Origin: Chitinophaga pendula
Lineage (GTDB): Bacteria; Bacteroidota; Bacteroidia; Chitinophagales; Chitinophagaceae
Direction: 5' to 3'
Assembly (NCBI RefSeq): GCF_020386615.1
Contig: NZ_CP077769.1
Location: forward strand, 744,001-808,000
DNA: 64,000 bases
Shown piece after piece: positions 52,059 through 61,890 of the stretch (positions are counted from its first letter, which is position 1; each line of letters opens with the position of its first letter). The notes beneath the pieces are model-generated. The model ran no database searches. It saw nothing but the letters and a program-made list of their open reading frames with translations, and was not told the origin of the DNA. The position numbers and the translations under genes are program-made.

Positions 52059-55000
52059 ATGAAGGAAAAAATTCTACCCGGATCAGTTACGCAACAAATA
52101 GCTGACACTGGCCGAAGATGGGGCAGCTGCCTGCTGTTACTCCTGTTTTTCGCATTGCCGGTGCTGGCACAGGACGCTGTACAGAAAAAGGTCAGCATAC
52201 AGTTCAAAGCAGACAACATCACCCGATGCCTGCAACTGCTGCAACAACGTACAGGGGTGACGTTTTTCTACAACCCCACAGAAATGAACACACTAAAAAA
52301 TACATATACCATATCTTTTGATAACAAACCTGTAACCGACATCCTGCAGCATCTGCTGGCCGGCACCGGACTGGAGTTCGAGGTAGCAGATGCCAGGAAA
52401 GTCGTAATCCGTAAAATTGTAAAACCCACCCCCGAAACAGTGCCTACACGGCCGCGGCGTCACACTATATCAGGGATCATCTACGATGCGGCTAAAAATA
52501 CACCTGTCGCCGGCGCAGAAGTAATGGTACAAAGCACCGGTAGCTACGCCGCCGCTGATGCCACCGGCCGCTTCTCCGTCGAAGTAAAGGATAGCAGCGA
52601 CGTTGTTGTCGTGTATTTCGTAGGATACAAAACCAAAATCGTACCCGCCGGTAACAGCGGCTTACTAAGCGTAAGATTGAACCCCGATAGTAAGACATTA
52701 GGTGGAGTGACCGTAGAAGCACGCCGCCGTGTCAATACAGAAGTATCCCTACTGACAGATCGTAAAAATGCCGCCGCGATATCCGACGGTATCTCCGCCC
52801 AGCAGATCGAAAAAACAGCGAGTATCACCACCGCCCAGGCACTGCAACGCGTATCCGGGGTGACACTGACAGATGATAAATATGTAGCCATCCGCGGCCT
52901 GGGAGACCGTAGCGTGATAGGACAGCTGAATGGTGTACGCCTGGCTTCCTCCGATCCGGATCGTACCACTATCCCCCTTGACCTCATCCCTGCCAGCTTG
53001 CTGGATAACATCACAGTATACAAAAGCAATACGCCGGACAAACCGGCAGATGCATCCGCCGGTATCGTAGAACTCAAAACACGATCCATCCCCGATCACC
53101 AAACACTGAGCATCACCGTACAAAGCGGTTTTAATACACAGGTAGGACTGGGTGGTAAAATGAATAGCTTCATCAACAGCGATGCCGGATTTCTGGGGCA
53201 GAAAGTAAAAAACAAAGCGTTAAGCCAGGAATTCCTGGACCTGGGAAAACAATATCCCAACGGCCTGAAAGATATACAGAACAAGATCGGTAACAGCCGT
53301 AACGATCCCGCACTGCTCACAGAAGTAAACCGCATTAACCGCATCATGCACCAGTTCGATCCGGTGATGACTACCCGCTATAAATCCGCTCCGCTCAACC
53401 AGATCTATTCCATCACCTACGGCAATACCTTCCAGGTGTTTAAAAAACACCAGCTGGGACTCATCGCCGGCGCTAACTATTACAACCGTACGACAGACAT
53501 ACATGGAGGAGATCTCACCCAGTGGAGCATCTACCAGGGTGTACTTACCGGCAATGACGCAGTATACAGCCCGCGTATCATTCCCAACTACATCACTCCT
53601 AACAACATTCACCTGGGGAAAGCCCTGACCTATAAAGAAAATACCGGAACACAAACACTCAACTACGGCTTCCTGGGCGGCCTGGCCTACCGCTTTAATC
53701 CGCGGCATGAGATCAGCGTGCAGTACCTGGGGAGTCGTGGCGCTGAGACCCGCGCCAGCAACTTGTACGGAGCATATGAATACACCGGCCTGCCAGGTAC
53801 TGTGTCTAATATCATCTACTCCCTCAAACAGAGCTATCGCACACTCAATACCTTCAACCTGCAAGGGGAACACAAATTGCTTGGCGGAGAATACGCCCCC
53901 CGCCTGAGTTATAACCTCGCGTCTTCCACCTCCATACAAGATGATCCTGACTACCGTTTCATCAACCTGGCAGATTACAAACCAGTGAATGGCGGCTCAT
54001 ATACCAGACCAAGTTCAGATCCTAACGGACCTGGTGATATAATCGGCACTAATCACCTGTATTCACTAGTGTCCGGTTATGTAAATGGATATGGACCCTA
54101 TGGTATTATACAAGCAGATCCCAACGGCCGCCGTTTTCGTAAGCTGAAAGAAACCAACTACAACTATAAAGCCGACCTGGCCATCCCTTTCAAAATAGCA
54201 GGACTAAAACACGAATTTAAAACAGGTGTCAACTACCTGCATCGCAAACGCGAATTTGGCGAACACGTACTCTTCCTCCCTGGATCTAACTATTCCAGAT
54301 ACAAGGCAGTACCAATATATGAAGTCAATGGTAACCTGGATCGCCTGATAGGATATGATCGTATCGGTATACGTCCCCCTTCCGCCACCGATGGAGAAGG
54401 TGCCAGCAGGGTAGGAGGATATCTGTATAACCCGCTGAAATCACCGAATAACTATAAAGGCTTTTACGAGACACGTGCCTTCTACGGAATGCTCGACTTA
54501 CATATCACCGAACAATTACGCTTGACCGGTGGCGCCCGCTTTGAAATGACAGACATACAAGCAGCCGTAGATACCGCCGGGGTATTCCTTGACGCATCTA
54601 TTACACAACCAGACAAAGATGGTAACAAAGTAAACTTGGTATATACACAGCCTAACTCTGTATACAAAACAGATTATAAACCTTACTACTCTGCCAATTT
54701 AACCTATACACTGAGTAAACAACACAATTTCAGACTAGGCTACAGTAACTCGCTGGCCCGCCCGGAACTGAGAGAACTGACCAACGTATTCGATTTCGAT
54801 CCTTTCCAGTTCGCATTGGTAGTAGGTAATCCCCGCTTGAAAAATCAGCTGACCACCAACTACGACTTCCGCTGGGAATGGTTCCCACGTGCAGGAGAAG
54901 TGATCGCCGCCTCCGTATTCTACAAGGAGATCGATCAGCAACTCACCAAAGTGTACAAACAAAATTCTTCCGGCCTGGATGCCCGCTTTCCCGAATTCCC

Positions 55001-55562
55001 TGCTATCGAATTCCAGAACGACCCTAACAAAGGACGGGTATACGGTATTGAGCTGGAACTGGTAAAAAACCTGGGAGAACTGTGGCACCCGCTGAAAGGG
55101 TTTTTCCTGGGCTCTAACCTGTTACTCGCACAGAGTGAGATCAGAAAAACACCTGAACGCCTGGCTGCCTCTCAAGCCATCGACCGCCGCGCACCTAAAA
55201 ATAGCCCGCTGTTCGAACAGGCTCCTTATGCTATTAACATCTATCTCAATTATAGCCGCCCGGAAAAAGGAACAGACATCACCGCCACCTTCAATATGAC
55301 CGGCGAACGCCTGATACAGGTAAACCTCGACGGTACTCCCGACCTCTACAGCAGACCCAACCCAGTACTCGACCTGGTATTCAGCCAGCGCCTGATAAAA
55401 CGCCTGCAACTGAAAGGATATGCCAAAAATATCCTGGATCGCCCGCTGGAAGAAGTATATGCCAACCCCAACACCGGCGGTACCTACTATGGTAAAAAGT
55501 ATGTGCGCAGAAGCTACAAACGTGGTACCGAAATAATGCTGGGACTTACTTATACGCTCTAA
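52059..55562 (+). CDS. TonB-dependent receptor with STN signalling domain (FecA/SusC-like)
   Basis: From the ATG at 52059 the protein is about 1167 residues long. It has a signal peptide (CLLLLLFFALPVLAQ). An STN domain (VSIQFKADNITRCLQLLQQR, then LLAGTGLEFEVADARKVVIR) transmits signals to FecR. It is followed by a CarboxypepD_reg-like domain (SGIIYDAAKNTPVAGAEVMV), a plug (SGVTLTDDKYVAIRGLGDRS, then DNITVYKSNTPDKPADASAG) and a 22-strand barrel ending in an aromatic-rich C-terminus (TEIMLGLTYTL). It imports an unknown ligand with TonB energy. A start at 52014 is also possible. It overlaps the next lipoprotein gene by one base. Confidence 0.93.
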   Translation: MKEKILPGSVTQQIADTGRRWGSCLLLLLFFALPVLAQDAVQKKVSIQFKADNITRCLQLLQQRTGVTFFYNPTEMNTLKNTYTISFDNKPVTDILQHLLAGTGLEFEVADARKVVIRKIVKPTPETVPTRPRRHTISGIIYDAAKNTPVAGAEVMVQSTGSYAAADATGRFSVEVKDSSDVVVVYFVGYKTKIVPAGNSGLLSVRLNPDSKTLGGVTVEARRRVNTEVSLLTDRKNAAAISDGISAQQIEKTASITTAQALQRVSGVTLTDDKYVAIRGLGDRSVIGQLNGVRLASSDPDRTTIPLDLIPASLLDNITVYKSNTPDKPADASAGIVELKTRSIPDHQTLSITVQSGFNTQVGLGGKMNSFINSDAGFLGQKVKNKALSQEFLDLGKQYPNGLKDIQNKIGNSRNDPALLTEVNRINRIMHQFDPVMTTRYKSAPLNQIYSITYGNTFQVFKKHQLGLIAGANYYNRTTDIHGGDLTQWSIYQGVLTGNDAVYSPRIIPNYITPNNIHLGKALTYKENTGTQTLNYGFLGGLAYRFNPRHEISVQYLGSRGAETRASNLYGAYEYTGLPGTVSNIIYSLKQSYRTLNTFNLQGEHKLLGGEYAPRLSYNLASSTSIQDDPDYRFINLADYKPVNGGSYTRPSSDPNGPGDIIGTNHLYSLVSGYVNGYGPYGIIQADPNGRRFRKLKETNYNYKADLAIPFKIAGLKHEFKTGVNYLHRKREFGEHVLFLPGSNYSRYKAVPIYEVNGNLDRLIGYDRIGIRPPSATDGEGASRVGGYLYNPLKSPNNYKGFYETRAFYGMLDLHITEQLRLTGGARFEMTDIQAAVDTAGVFLDASITQPDKDGNKVNLVYTQPNSVYKTDYKPYYSANLTYTLSKQHNFRLGYSNSLARPELRELTNVFDFDPFQFALVVGNPRLKNQLTTNYDFRWEWFPRAGEVIAASVFYKEIDQQLTKVYKQNSSGLDARFPEFPAIEFQNDPNKGRVYGIELELVKNLGELWHPLKGFFLGSNLLLAQSEIRKTPERLAASQAIDRRAPKNSPLFEQAPYAINIYLNYSRPEKGTDITATFNMTGERLIQVNLDGTPDLYSRPNPVLDLVFSQRLIKRLQLKGYAKNILDRPLEEVYANPNTGGTYYGKKYVRRSYKRGTEIMLGLTYTL

Positions 55563-57283
55563 TGAATAATTGCAAAAAGATGAAGAGATCATTACACTAT
55601 ATAATCGGAGTACTGTTAGGCACAGGCGCATTATTCTCCTGTACCAAAAAAACAGACTTCTCGTACGACAACAGGGTCAACCCTGCCGCAGATGCTAACT
55701 CCAGTATCCGCATTGTCAACCTGAGAGCCGCCAATGAGTTGTCCATCAACGGCGAACAACTAACCTCCTTCCTGCAACCGACTGTAGAGGGTGGTTATGA
55801 TGGTCGTAATACGATCCCCAGGCCTTACTTCCCTGAGACAGGAAGGATGGGGCTTACTTTCACCGTACCGCAACGCCTGGTTAGCGCAGATGGCAAAGCA
55901 CACAATGTGCAGTTTGCTTCCTTTAGCCGCAATTGGGGCCTGCCGCTGACAAGGGGTTTCGAAATGAAAGATGACTATAACCAGCCTAAAGACTATTACT
56001 TCACCTATTTCTCTCCCAACCAGGGAACACTGCAGGATTCCGTATTTGAAATACCTCGTCCGGCTGCCACACCGGCTAAACCAGACCACTTTAAAATAAG
56101 ATTGGTCAACCTGACCGCTAACACCGATCGGCTGACCGGACCTCTTATACTCACATTCGCTGACGGAACACCGGTACCGGGCGTAGGAGAGATAGCCGTT
56201 GGAAAGTATTCCGAGTATGTAGAACTCCCTTATGGTACCTACCAGTTCAGGGTATTTACCGCAGATGGACACGCACTGCCAGGAGTAGGTGGTAGCGCTC
56301 GTGACCTGAACACCATCGACCCACAATATGGTAGCATCATGCTGAGCGGCAACCGGAACCTTCCCGTCGTAAACGGATATGTAGACAGCTACCTGTCATA
56401 TGCCACTATCCGCTCTTTTCAACCGGGTGGCATATACACGATCGCCGCCGCGGCCATGCCCAGTTTTAGAACACCTTCAAGCTTGGGAAGCCCGGAAACA
56501 ATGGTCTTAAAAATGAATGGTTACCGGATTATCACCGATGCAGAGCCCCTGAATAACACCTATGCCAGGGTACAGGCAATCAATGTCATGTACGGACAGG
56601 AAGTAACCGTTACCGTTAATAATAAACAACTGTCTCCGGCATTATCCTACACAACAGCATCTCCCTATAGCATCATGATTGCGGGTAACTATCAGATACA
56701 GGTAAAAGATAAGTCCGGGAAACTTCTGCTGGAGAAAACCCTGACGTTAGCTCCCCTGGATAATATCACGGCCTGGATATATGCCAATGAAGATGGAACC
56801 GCTGGCCTCAGCCTCGTTGCTAACAATCTCAGTGGTAAATACTATAGCGGCAATGGCAGCGTAGAGGATGGTACTTACAGCTCCTACAAAGATGAATTCC
56901 CGATCTGGATACGGTTTATGCATTTCGGCGAAGGCCTACAGGAACTCACCCTGGGACAGGAAAATAACCTGCTGTTTAACCCGGCTGCCCGCCATCTGCT
57001 GCTAGGACAACCAGTACAGTCTGCTCCCTATGTTATGTTTGATGCCGGCTTCTATACCTCCCTGCAGGCATTCGCCTCTCAGCCCAATGTATTGCCGGGC
57101 GACCGGTTACGTACCGTTGCAGCACTGCCTAGCACCGCATTTATCAGCAATCCGGCCATGTATAAACGCGGCGTACCAAAAAGTGAAGCTGGCATATTTA
57201 CCGTAGCCCTCGTGGGCAGCCTCAAACCAGATGCACCGGCCGCCGCCAAAGCAAAGCTGATGGTATTCAAACATAATCAATAA
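55562..57283 (+). CDS. DUF4397-like lipoprotein, larger
   Basis: The protein is about 573 residues long with a lipoprotein signal ending GALFSC (Cys near residue 24). Several repeats resemble DUF4397 beta-sandwich domains: SSIRIVNLRAANELSINGEQ, then DHFKIRLVNLTANTDRLTGP and YARVQAINVMYGQEVTVTVN. It would sit at the outer membrane, with the mature part facing outwards or the periplasm. The TAATG overlap with the TonB receptor stop indicates translational coupling, so it probably works with this receptor in place of SusD. Ligand unknown. Confidence 0.82.
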   Translation: MNNCKKMKRSLHYIIGVLLGTGALFSCTKKTDFSYDNRVNPAADANSSIRIVNLRAANELSINGEQLTSFLQPTVEGGYDGRNTIPRPYFPETGRMGLTFTVPQRLVSADGKAHNVQFASFSRNWGLPLTRGFEMKDDYNQPKDYYFTYFSPNQGTLQDSVFEIPRPAATPAKPDHFKIRLVNLTANTDRLTGPLILTFADGTPVPGVGEIAVGKYSEYVELPYGTYQFRVFTADGHALPGVGGSARDLNTIDPQYGSIMLSGNRNLPVVNGYVDSYLSYATIRSFQPGGIYTIAAAAMPSFRTPSSLGSPETMVLKMNGYRIITDAEPLNNTYARVQAINVMYGQEVTVTVNNKQLSPALSYTTASPYSIMIAGNYQIQVKDKSGKLLLEKTLTLAPLDNITAWIYANEDGTAGLSLVANNLSGKYYSGNGSVEDGTYSSYKDEFPIWIRFMHFGEGLQELTLGQENNLLFNPAARHLLLGQPVQSAPYVMFDAGFYTSLQAFASQPNVLPGDRLRTVAALPSTAFISNPAMYKRGVPKSEAGIFTVALVGSLKPDAPAAAKAKLMVFKHNQ

Positions 57284-57304
57284 GCAGCTCCAACTCTAAA
57301 GACT

Positions 57305-58471
57305 ATGACAATACATACATACAATAAAATAGCGCTGCTCCTGCTGTTGCTGATGGCAGGCGTCAGCAGCTGCCGGAAGACAGACTTCAATACCATAGAA
57401 AGTCCTGCCTACATCCGTGTCTTTAATAACCTGGACTATCAGATAACGATCGATACCAAAGACATTCCTTTGCCTTTCCTCACTATGCTTGTAGATCCTG
57501 AAGTGGATGCGAATGGAATACCGGTTAAAGCGGCTATCACCGGCGACTTCCTCGACAAAAGAGTAGCCTGGGCACGTCCGTATCCAGATGGCGCCAACAC
57601 CACCTTATACCAGACAGAATACCCGGGCAGCGCCAAAGTACTGGCAGGCCCTATCCTCAACGGATACGATCTGTCCAGCTGGGCACAAGTACCAGCCGGC
57701 AAACATCGTATTATGTTCATGAGCCGCCCGCTGAATAATACGCCTTTCTTCGACTTATCTGACGACCTGCGTAAGATCGTCATGATCGATACCGTCATTG
57801 ACCTCAGCTCCAGAGAAGTATATACCATGCATATACTGGAGAAGGACATTGCAACAAAAGCACCGGGTCTTTACATCCGTAACGAAAGTTTCGTCCGCCA
57901 ACCAATTTCTGATTCATTGGTATACGTGAACTTTTACAACCTCAGCTCCATAGGTTTTTATGAAAGAGGAAAAGTCAATAGTGATTTATTGAACCAGCGT
58001 ATCATGGACACCATGAATGTATACTATACGCTTGGCCGGGCGAATGGTGATTTTATTCCCGGACAGCAAGATGTATTAATGGGCGCAGTACTGCGTTCAC
58101 AAGATCCGAAAGTAGCACCCTATTACAGTTTTCCGCTGTTTGCCGATACTACTGCTTCCAGGATATATGCAGGTAATTCTTTTCAGTTATTTACGTTCCT
58201 CTCCCCGGCATATACACCGGAAAGCAATCCGTTTTTACATATCATGGGAGAAAGTAATGGCCGCTTCTCTACTTATGCAGTCGGGCCAATACCAGCCCAT
58301 GTCTCCGTTGCGCATAAAACCCTGGCAGATCAACTGACAGGCATGGTGGTTACGGTTCGCTCCGGAGCGTATTTTAACCGGTCCTTCGCTACCGTAAATA
58401 CCGTTGAATTCGTAAACGGCAAATTCTATATCATGACCATACAACGGAAATACGAACCGCCAGTGTATTAA
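57305..58471 (+). CDS. DUF4397-like lipoprotein, smaller
   Basis: The 388-residue protein has a lipoprotein signal ending MAGVSSCRKTDF and a mature beta-rich part. It begins SPAYIRVFNNLDYQITIDTK, which is similar to the opening of the larger DUF4397-like lipoprotein encoded 21 nt upstream. The rest has no sharp motif. It belongs to the same operon and is likely exposed on the outer membrane. I place it in the DUF4397-like group by this opening and by context, with moderate certainty. Confidence 0.72.
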   Translation: MTIHTYNKIALLLLLLMAGVSSCRKTDFNTIESPAYIRVFNNLDYQITIDTKDIPLPFLTMLVDPEVDANGIPVKAAITGDFLDKRVAWARPYPDGANTTLYQTEYPGSAKVLAGPILNGYDLSSWAQVPAGKHRIMFMSRPLNNTPFFDLSDDLRKIVMIDTVIDLSSREVYTMHILEKDIATKAPGLYIRNESFVRQPISDSLVYVNFYNLSSIGFYERGKVNSDLLNQRIMDTMNVYYTLGRANGDFIPGQQDVLMGAVLRSQDPKVAPYYSFPLFADTTASRIYAGNSFQLFTFLSPAYTPESNPFLHIMGESNGRFSTYAVGPIPAHVSVAHKTLADQLTGMVVTVRSGAYFNRSFATVNTVEFVNGKFYIMTIQRKYEPPVY

Positions 58472-58484
58472 TGGATCGCCCAAA

Positions 58485-59576
58485 ATGAACAATATGAAAC
58501 GTACAATATATTTTATACTCTTCCTCTGCATAGGGCTGGCACAATACAGCTGCAAAAAGGAAGACCTCACCGTACCCAAAGATCGCAGTGCCTTGCCCAG
58601 ATCAATGGGTGACTTTATCCGAAATAACTACGACCTCAGTTTGTTATCGGCAGCATTACAACAGACAGGATTATTGGATAGCCTCAACCAGGGTGGTCCA
58701 TATACCTTCTTTGCCCCCGATAACAAAGCCTTTCAGGAATGGGGCGTTAATAGCGCGGATGACTTCGCAAAAATGAATAAAGATAGTCTCCGCTTTGCAT
58801 TGAAATACCATATCACCATCGGACGCCTGTACCTGGCCGAAATGCCTTTACAACTAGGTGTCAGGTATCCTTCTCTGGCAGGACCGGATATGTATGTATC
58901 TACAGCCAACGAACAGGGGAGGCCGCAAACGCCTAATGCGTTCAAAGTATTGCGTGTTAATGGCGCAGTGGTATTCAACGATACCAAAAGAGATATCCCC
59001 GTCGCCAACGGCGTAATACACGTAATTCGTAAAGTACAGAAATATAATCCGGGTACCCTACAGGACCAGATAGCCGCTGATACCAGCCTGTCACTTTTTA
59101 AATTGGCCATGCAACAGTTCGAACATTGGGAATTACTGAAAGGCGCAGGCCCCTATACCATATTCGCACCGTCTAATCAGGCGTTCCTCCAATATGGCCT
59201 AACGGCCGACAGCTTGAGAAAGATCAATGCCGGCGATTTCCAGCCTGTTATGATGGGAATATATGTACTAATGGGTAATAAGAAACGCATATTCGCCTCC
59301 GACTGGAACCAGATCAACGATCCTTATGCTGTTTACACAAATGATCTCCACGTCGGCGACTTCTATATCCGTCCTTACTATAGCTTTAACCAGTATTGGG
59401 CAATAGAAGAAAGTTATGTGGCAACGGCCGATAAAGACGGACAACGGGGAATATATGGTCCACCACAGGTCAACTTCGTAGATGGACCAACAAGAGGAAT
59501 GGATTACGTTGCTGCTAATGGCGTGCTGCATAAAATAGATGCCCTGATGCTGTACCCCAATGCCTTCAGAAAATAA
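58485..59576 (+). CDS. Fasciclin (FAS1) domain lipoprotein 1
   Basis: The 363-residue protein has a lipoprotein-type leader (YFILFLCIGLAQYSCKKED). The first FAS1 domain has GGPYTFFAPDNKAFQEWG and the closing motif VANGVIHVIRKVQKY. The second has GAGPYTIFAPSNQAFLQYG and AANGVLHKIDALML. FAS1 domains mediate adhesion and ligand binding in surface proteins. It lies 13 nt behind the smaller DUF4397-like gene and is the first of three FAS1 genes in a row. Start may also be the ATG at 58494. Confidence 0.92.
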   Translation: MNNMKRTIYFILFLCIGLAQYSCKKEDLTVPKDRSALPRSMGDFIRNNYDLSLLSAALQQTGLLDSLNQGGPYTFFAPDNKAFQEWGVNSADDFAKMNKDSLRFALKYHITIGRLYLAEMPLQLGVRYPSLAGPDMYVSTANEQGRPQTPNAFKVLRVNGAVVFNDTKRDIPVANGVIHVIRKVQKYNPGTLQDQIAADTSLSLFKLAMQQFEHWELLKGAGPYTIFAPSNQAFLQYGLTADSLRKINAGDFQPVMMGIYVLMGNKKRIFASDWNQINDPYAVYTNDLHVGDFYIRPYYSFNQYWAIEESYVATADKDGQRGIYGPPQVNFVDGPTRGMDYVAANGVLHKIDALMLYPNAFRK

Positions 59577-59601
59577 CCTTCAAATTATTGACAACGTATA
59601 A

Positions 59602-60849
59602 ATGAACAAAAAGATGTGTGCAAGAACGTTACGCAATAACACCAAATACTACCAGCGGATGTGCATATGCGCAGTATGGCTGATAGTACTGATATCAGCC
59701 TGTCGCAAACAGGATATTGAACCAGACCCTGTAGGGGAACCAGTGCCTTATACCGGCCCGGCGAAATCCCTGGAAACAACACTTTTTCAGACGTCTAATA
59801 CCCTCTTTATCGCTGCCTGGAAGCGTGCCGATATGACCGGCAGACTACATAAGCTGGACAGCAGAACTTTTACCCTGTTCGTGCCAACAGATGATGCCAT
59901 GAAAGCAGCAGGATGGACCCTCGGGAAAATTAATACAACATTACCAGATACACTGAATGCATTGCTGGCTTATTATATCGCAGATAGAAATGTAGCCCCG
60001 GCCAGCCTGGCAACCATAAAGGGTAATATAGCATTGGCCAGCTTACGTACCTCGGCAGACGTTCCCGAATATTCAATAGCCTCTCCCTATACCTACCTGC
60101 TGTTCACCGGCATTCATAAGGATAGCTTGTGGATGAATGGATACCCGGTGAGCAAATGGGGTAATGCGATCGAATCAACATCCGGTACCCTCTATACCAT
60201 CAATCGTATGCTGCCGCTTCCGCAAATGGACATGCTCGCATACCTGCAATCAGATGAACGTTTCAGCTTCTACCTGGAAGCATGCCGCATCAACGATAGC
60301 TTGTATATAGAGAAAAACCCCTGGTATAATACACAGCAAACATTAACACTTTTGAATCCTAATCCAAAGTATGGAGGCCAGTACACATTGTTTGCTCCTA
60401 CCAACGAAGCATTTAAAAAGAGCGGTCTTCAATCTATCGAAGACATCCGGGCGCTGGCATGTCGCACCTTGCCGATCGGCGATGCGCATAACGATGAGGA
60501 ATCATATTATGTAGATCCGCTCACCTCTCTGGACTCTATCTTATTACCGCATAAAATGAACTTCCAGGGTGAATCCGGTCCTTACAACCCGTCGGGAAAA
60601 CCCGCACATCCCGCCTTCTTTTATAATGACCTACTCGATAATACGGCTATCAGCGGTATGATGCTGAGACTTGGACAGGTGGGCAGCAGCCGTCCGCTGA
60701 TGTTCAACCTGGAATTCACCAGTAAGAATGGCCAGGTATATGTCAGAAGGCAAGGCGCAAAAGTAGCGCCTATGCCATTGGTACAACATGATATCCAGGT
60801 ACTCAATGGTGTCATCCATGTACTCAATGACGGCCTGCTCGTTCCCTAA
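59602..60849 (+). CDS. Fasciclin (FAS1) domain lipoprotein 2
   Basis: The 415-residue protein has a longer N-terminus and a lipoprotein signal (VWLIVLISACRKQD). A divergent first FAS1 domain has TFTLFVPTDDAMKAAGW and SGTLYTINRML. The second has GGQYTLFAPTNEAFKKSGL and LNGVIHVLNDGLL. It follows FAS1 lipoprotein 1 by 25 nt and belongs to the same operon. Likely a surface-exposed binding or adhesion protein. Confidence 0.9.
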   Translation: MNKKMCARTLRNNTKYYQRMCICAVWLIVLISACRKQDIEPDPVGEPVPYTGPAKSLETTLFQTSNTLFIAAWKRADMTGRLHKLDSRTFTLFVPTDDAMKAAGWTLGKINTTLPDTLNALLAYYIADRNVAPASLATIKGNIALASLRTSADVPEYSIASPYTYLLFTGIHKDSLWMNGYPVSKWGNAIESTSGTLYTINRMLPLPQMDMLAYLQSDERFSFYLEACRINDSLYIEKNPWYNTQQTLTLLNPNPKYGGQYTLFAPTNEAFKKSGLQSIEDIRALACRTLPIGDAHNDEESYYVDPLTSLDSILLPHKMNFQGESGPYNPSGKPAHPAFFYNDLLDNTAISGMMLRLGQVGSSRPLMFNLEFTSKNGQVYVRRQGAKVAPMPLVQHDIQVLNGVIHVLNDGLLVP

Positions 60850-60888
60850 GGCCAGGCACTCTTTTTATATCATACAAAAAAGTAATCA

Positions 60889-61866
60889 ATGAAACGAATC
60901 ATATATGCCGGATGTTTGCTGTGGATATTGGCTGCTTGCAACAAAGACAAAACGCAGGAATTGTCAGCAGCAGAAACCAACCGTCTCACTTACGTGATCG
61001 CGGACAACTTCTTTAACTTTTCCACCTTCAATGCCGCCATGCGTCGCACCGGCTTTGAAACCAAACTGGCAGATCCCGGTCCCTATACAATACTACTGCC
61101 GGATAATAACGCCTTCCTGAGTGCCGGTTATGCAAATGCCAATGCCATCAATAACGAAAGCATGACCGTGCTGCAACCGATGATCAGTTATCACATCCTT
61201 ACCGGTATCTGGGAACTGAATAAATTACCTTTTTCCTTTAATCAGGAACTGACTACCACCGCAGGTACCAAAATGTATATCACCCGCTGGGTCAAAAACA
61301 AAGACACCATCCTGACGGTCAACGGAAGCAGGATCACCACGTACAACCTCCCAGCCAGCAACGGCCTGATACAGGTAATGAATACCGTACTGCAACCACT
61401 TGTATTTAACAACCTGAGCAACGCCGTCGCCGGAGATACCTCCCTCACCTTTCTCAATATGGCACTACAACAGGCAGGGTTGAAAGAACTGCTGGCCGGT
61501 AAAGAACCATATACCATTTTTGCACCTACCAACGATGCATTTCGCGCCCTTGGTTTTCCTACCACAGACAGCGTAGGCGCAACAGATCCTGCCGTATTGA
61601 AGAAAATGCTGTATTACACCATTTTCAATGGTCGCAAGTTTATCTACGATTATATCCTTACCACCGACAATACCGAACAGACAGAACAGGCCATGCTGAA
61701 CGGTAAGAACGTGATCGTCCGACTGCTGAAGTCCGGTGTACAATACACCAGCGTCTCTTTAAAAGGTTCTGGTAATACTAGCGTCGTAAATATCAAAAAA
61801 GCAAATCGCCTCACCGGGAATGGTGTACTGCATATCGTAGACCAGCTGCTCAAAGAGAACCAATAA
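60889..61866 (+). CDS. Fasciclin (FAS1) domain lipoprotein 3
   Basis: The 325-residue protein has a signal ending LLWILAACNKDK. The first FAS1 domain has DPGPYTILLPDNNAFLSAGY and ASNGLIQVMNTVLQ. The second has KEPYTIFAPTNDAFRALGF and TGNGVLHIVDQLL. It is the third FAS1 protein in the row and the last gene before a second TonB receptor gene. The three FAS1 proteins differ in sequence, so they are paralogs with different ligands or roles rather than recent copies. Confidence 0.92.
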   Translation: MKRIIYAGCLLWILAACNKDKTQELSAAETNRLTYVIADNFFNFSTFNAAMRRTGFETKLADPGPYTILLPDNNAFLSAGYANANAINNESMTVLQPMISYHILTGIWELNKLPFSFNQELTTTAGTKMYITRWVKNKDTILTVNGSRITTYNLPASNGLIQVMNTVLQPLVFNNLSNAVAGDTSLTFLNMALQQAGLKELLAGKEPYTIFAPTNDAFRALGFPTTDSVGATDPAVLKKMLYYTIFNGRKFIYDYILTTDNTEQTEQAMLNGKNVIVRLLKSGVQYTSVSLKGSGNTSVVNIKKANRLTGNGVLHIVDQLLKENQ

Positions 61867-61890
61867 ACTATACACTTTAATAAAGTCAGG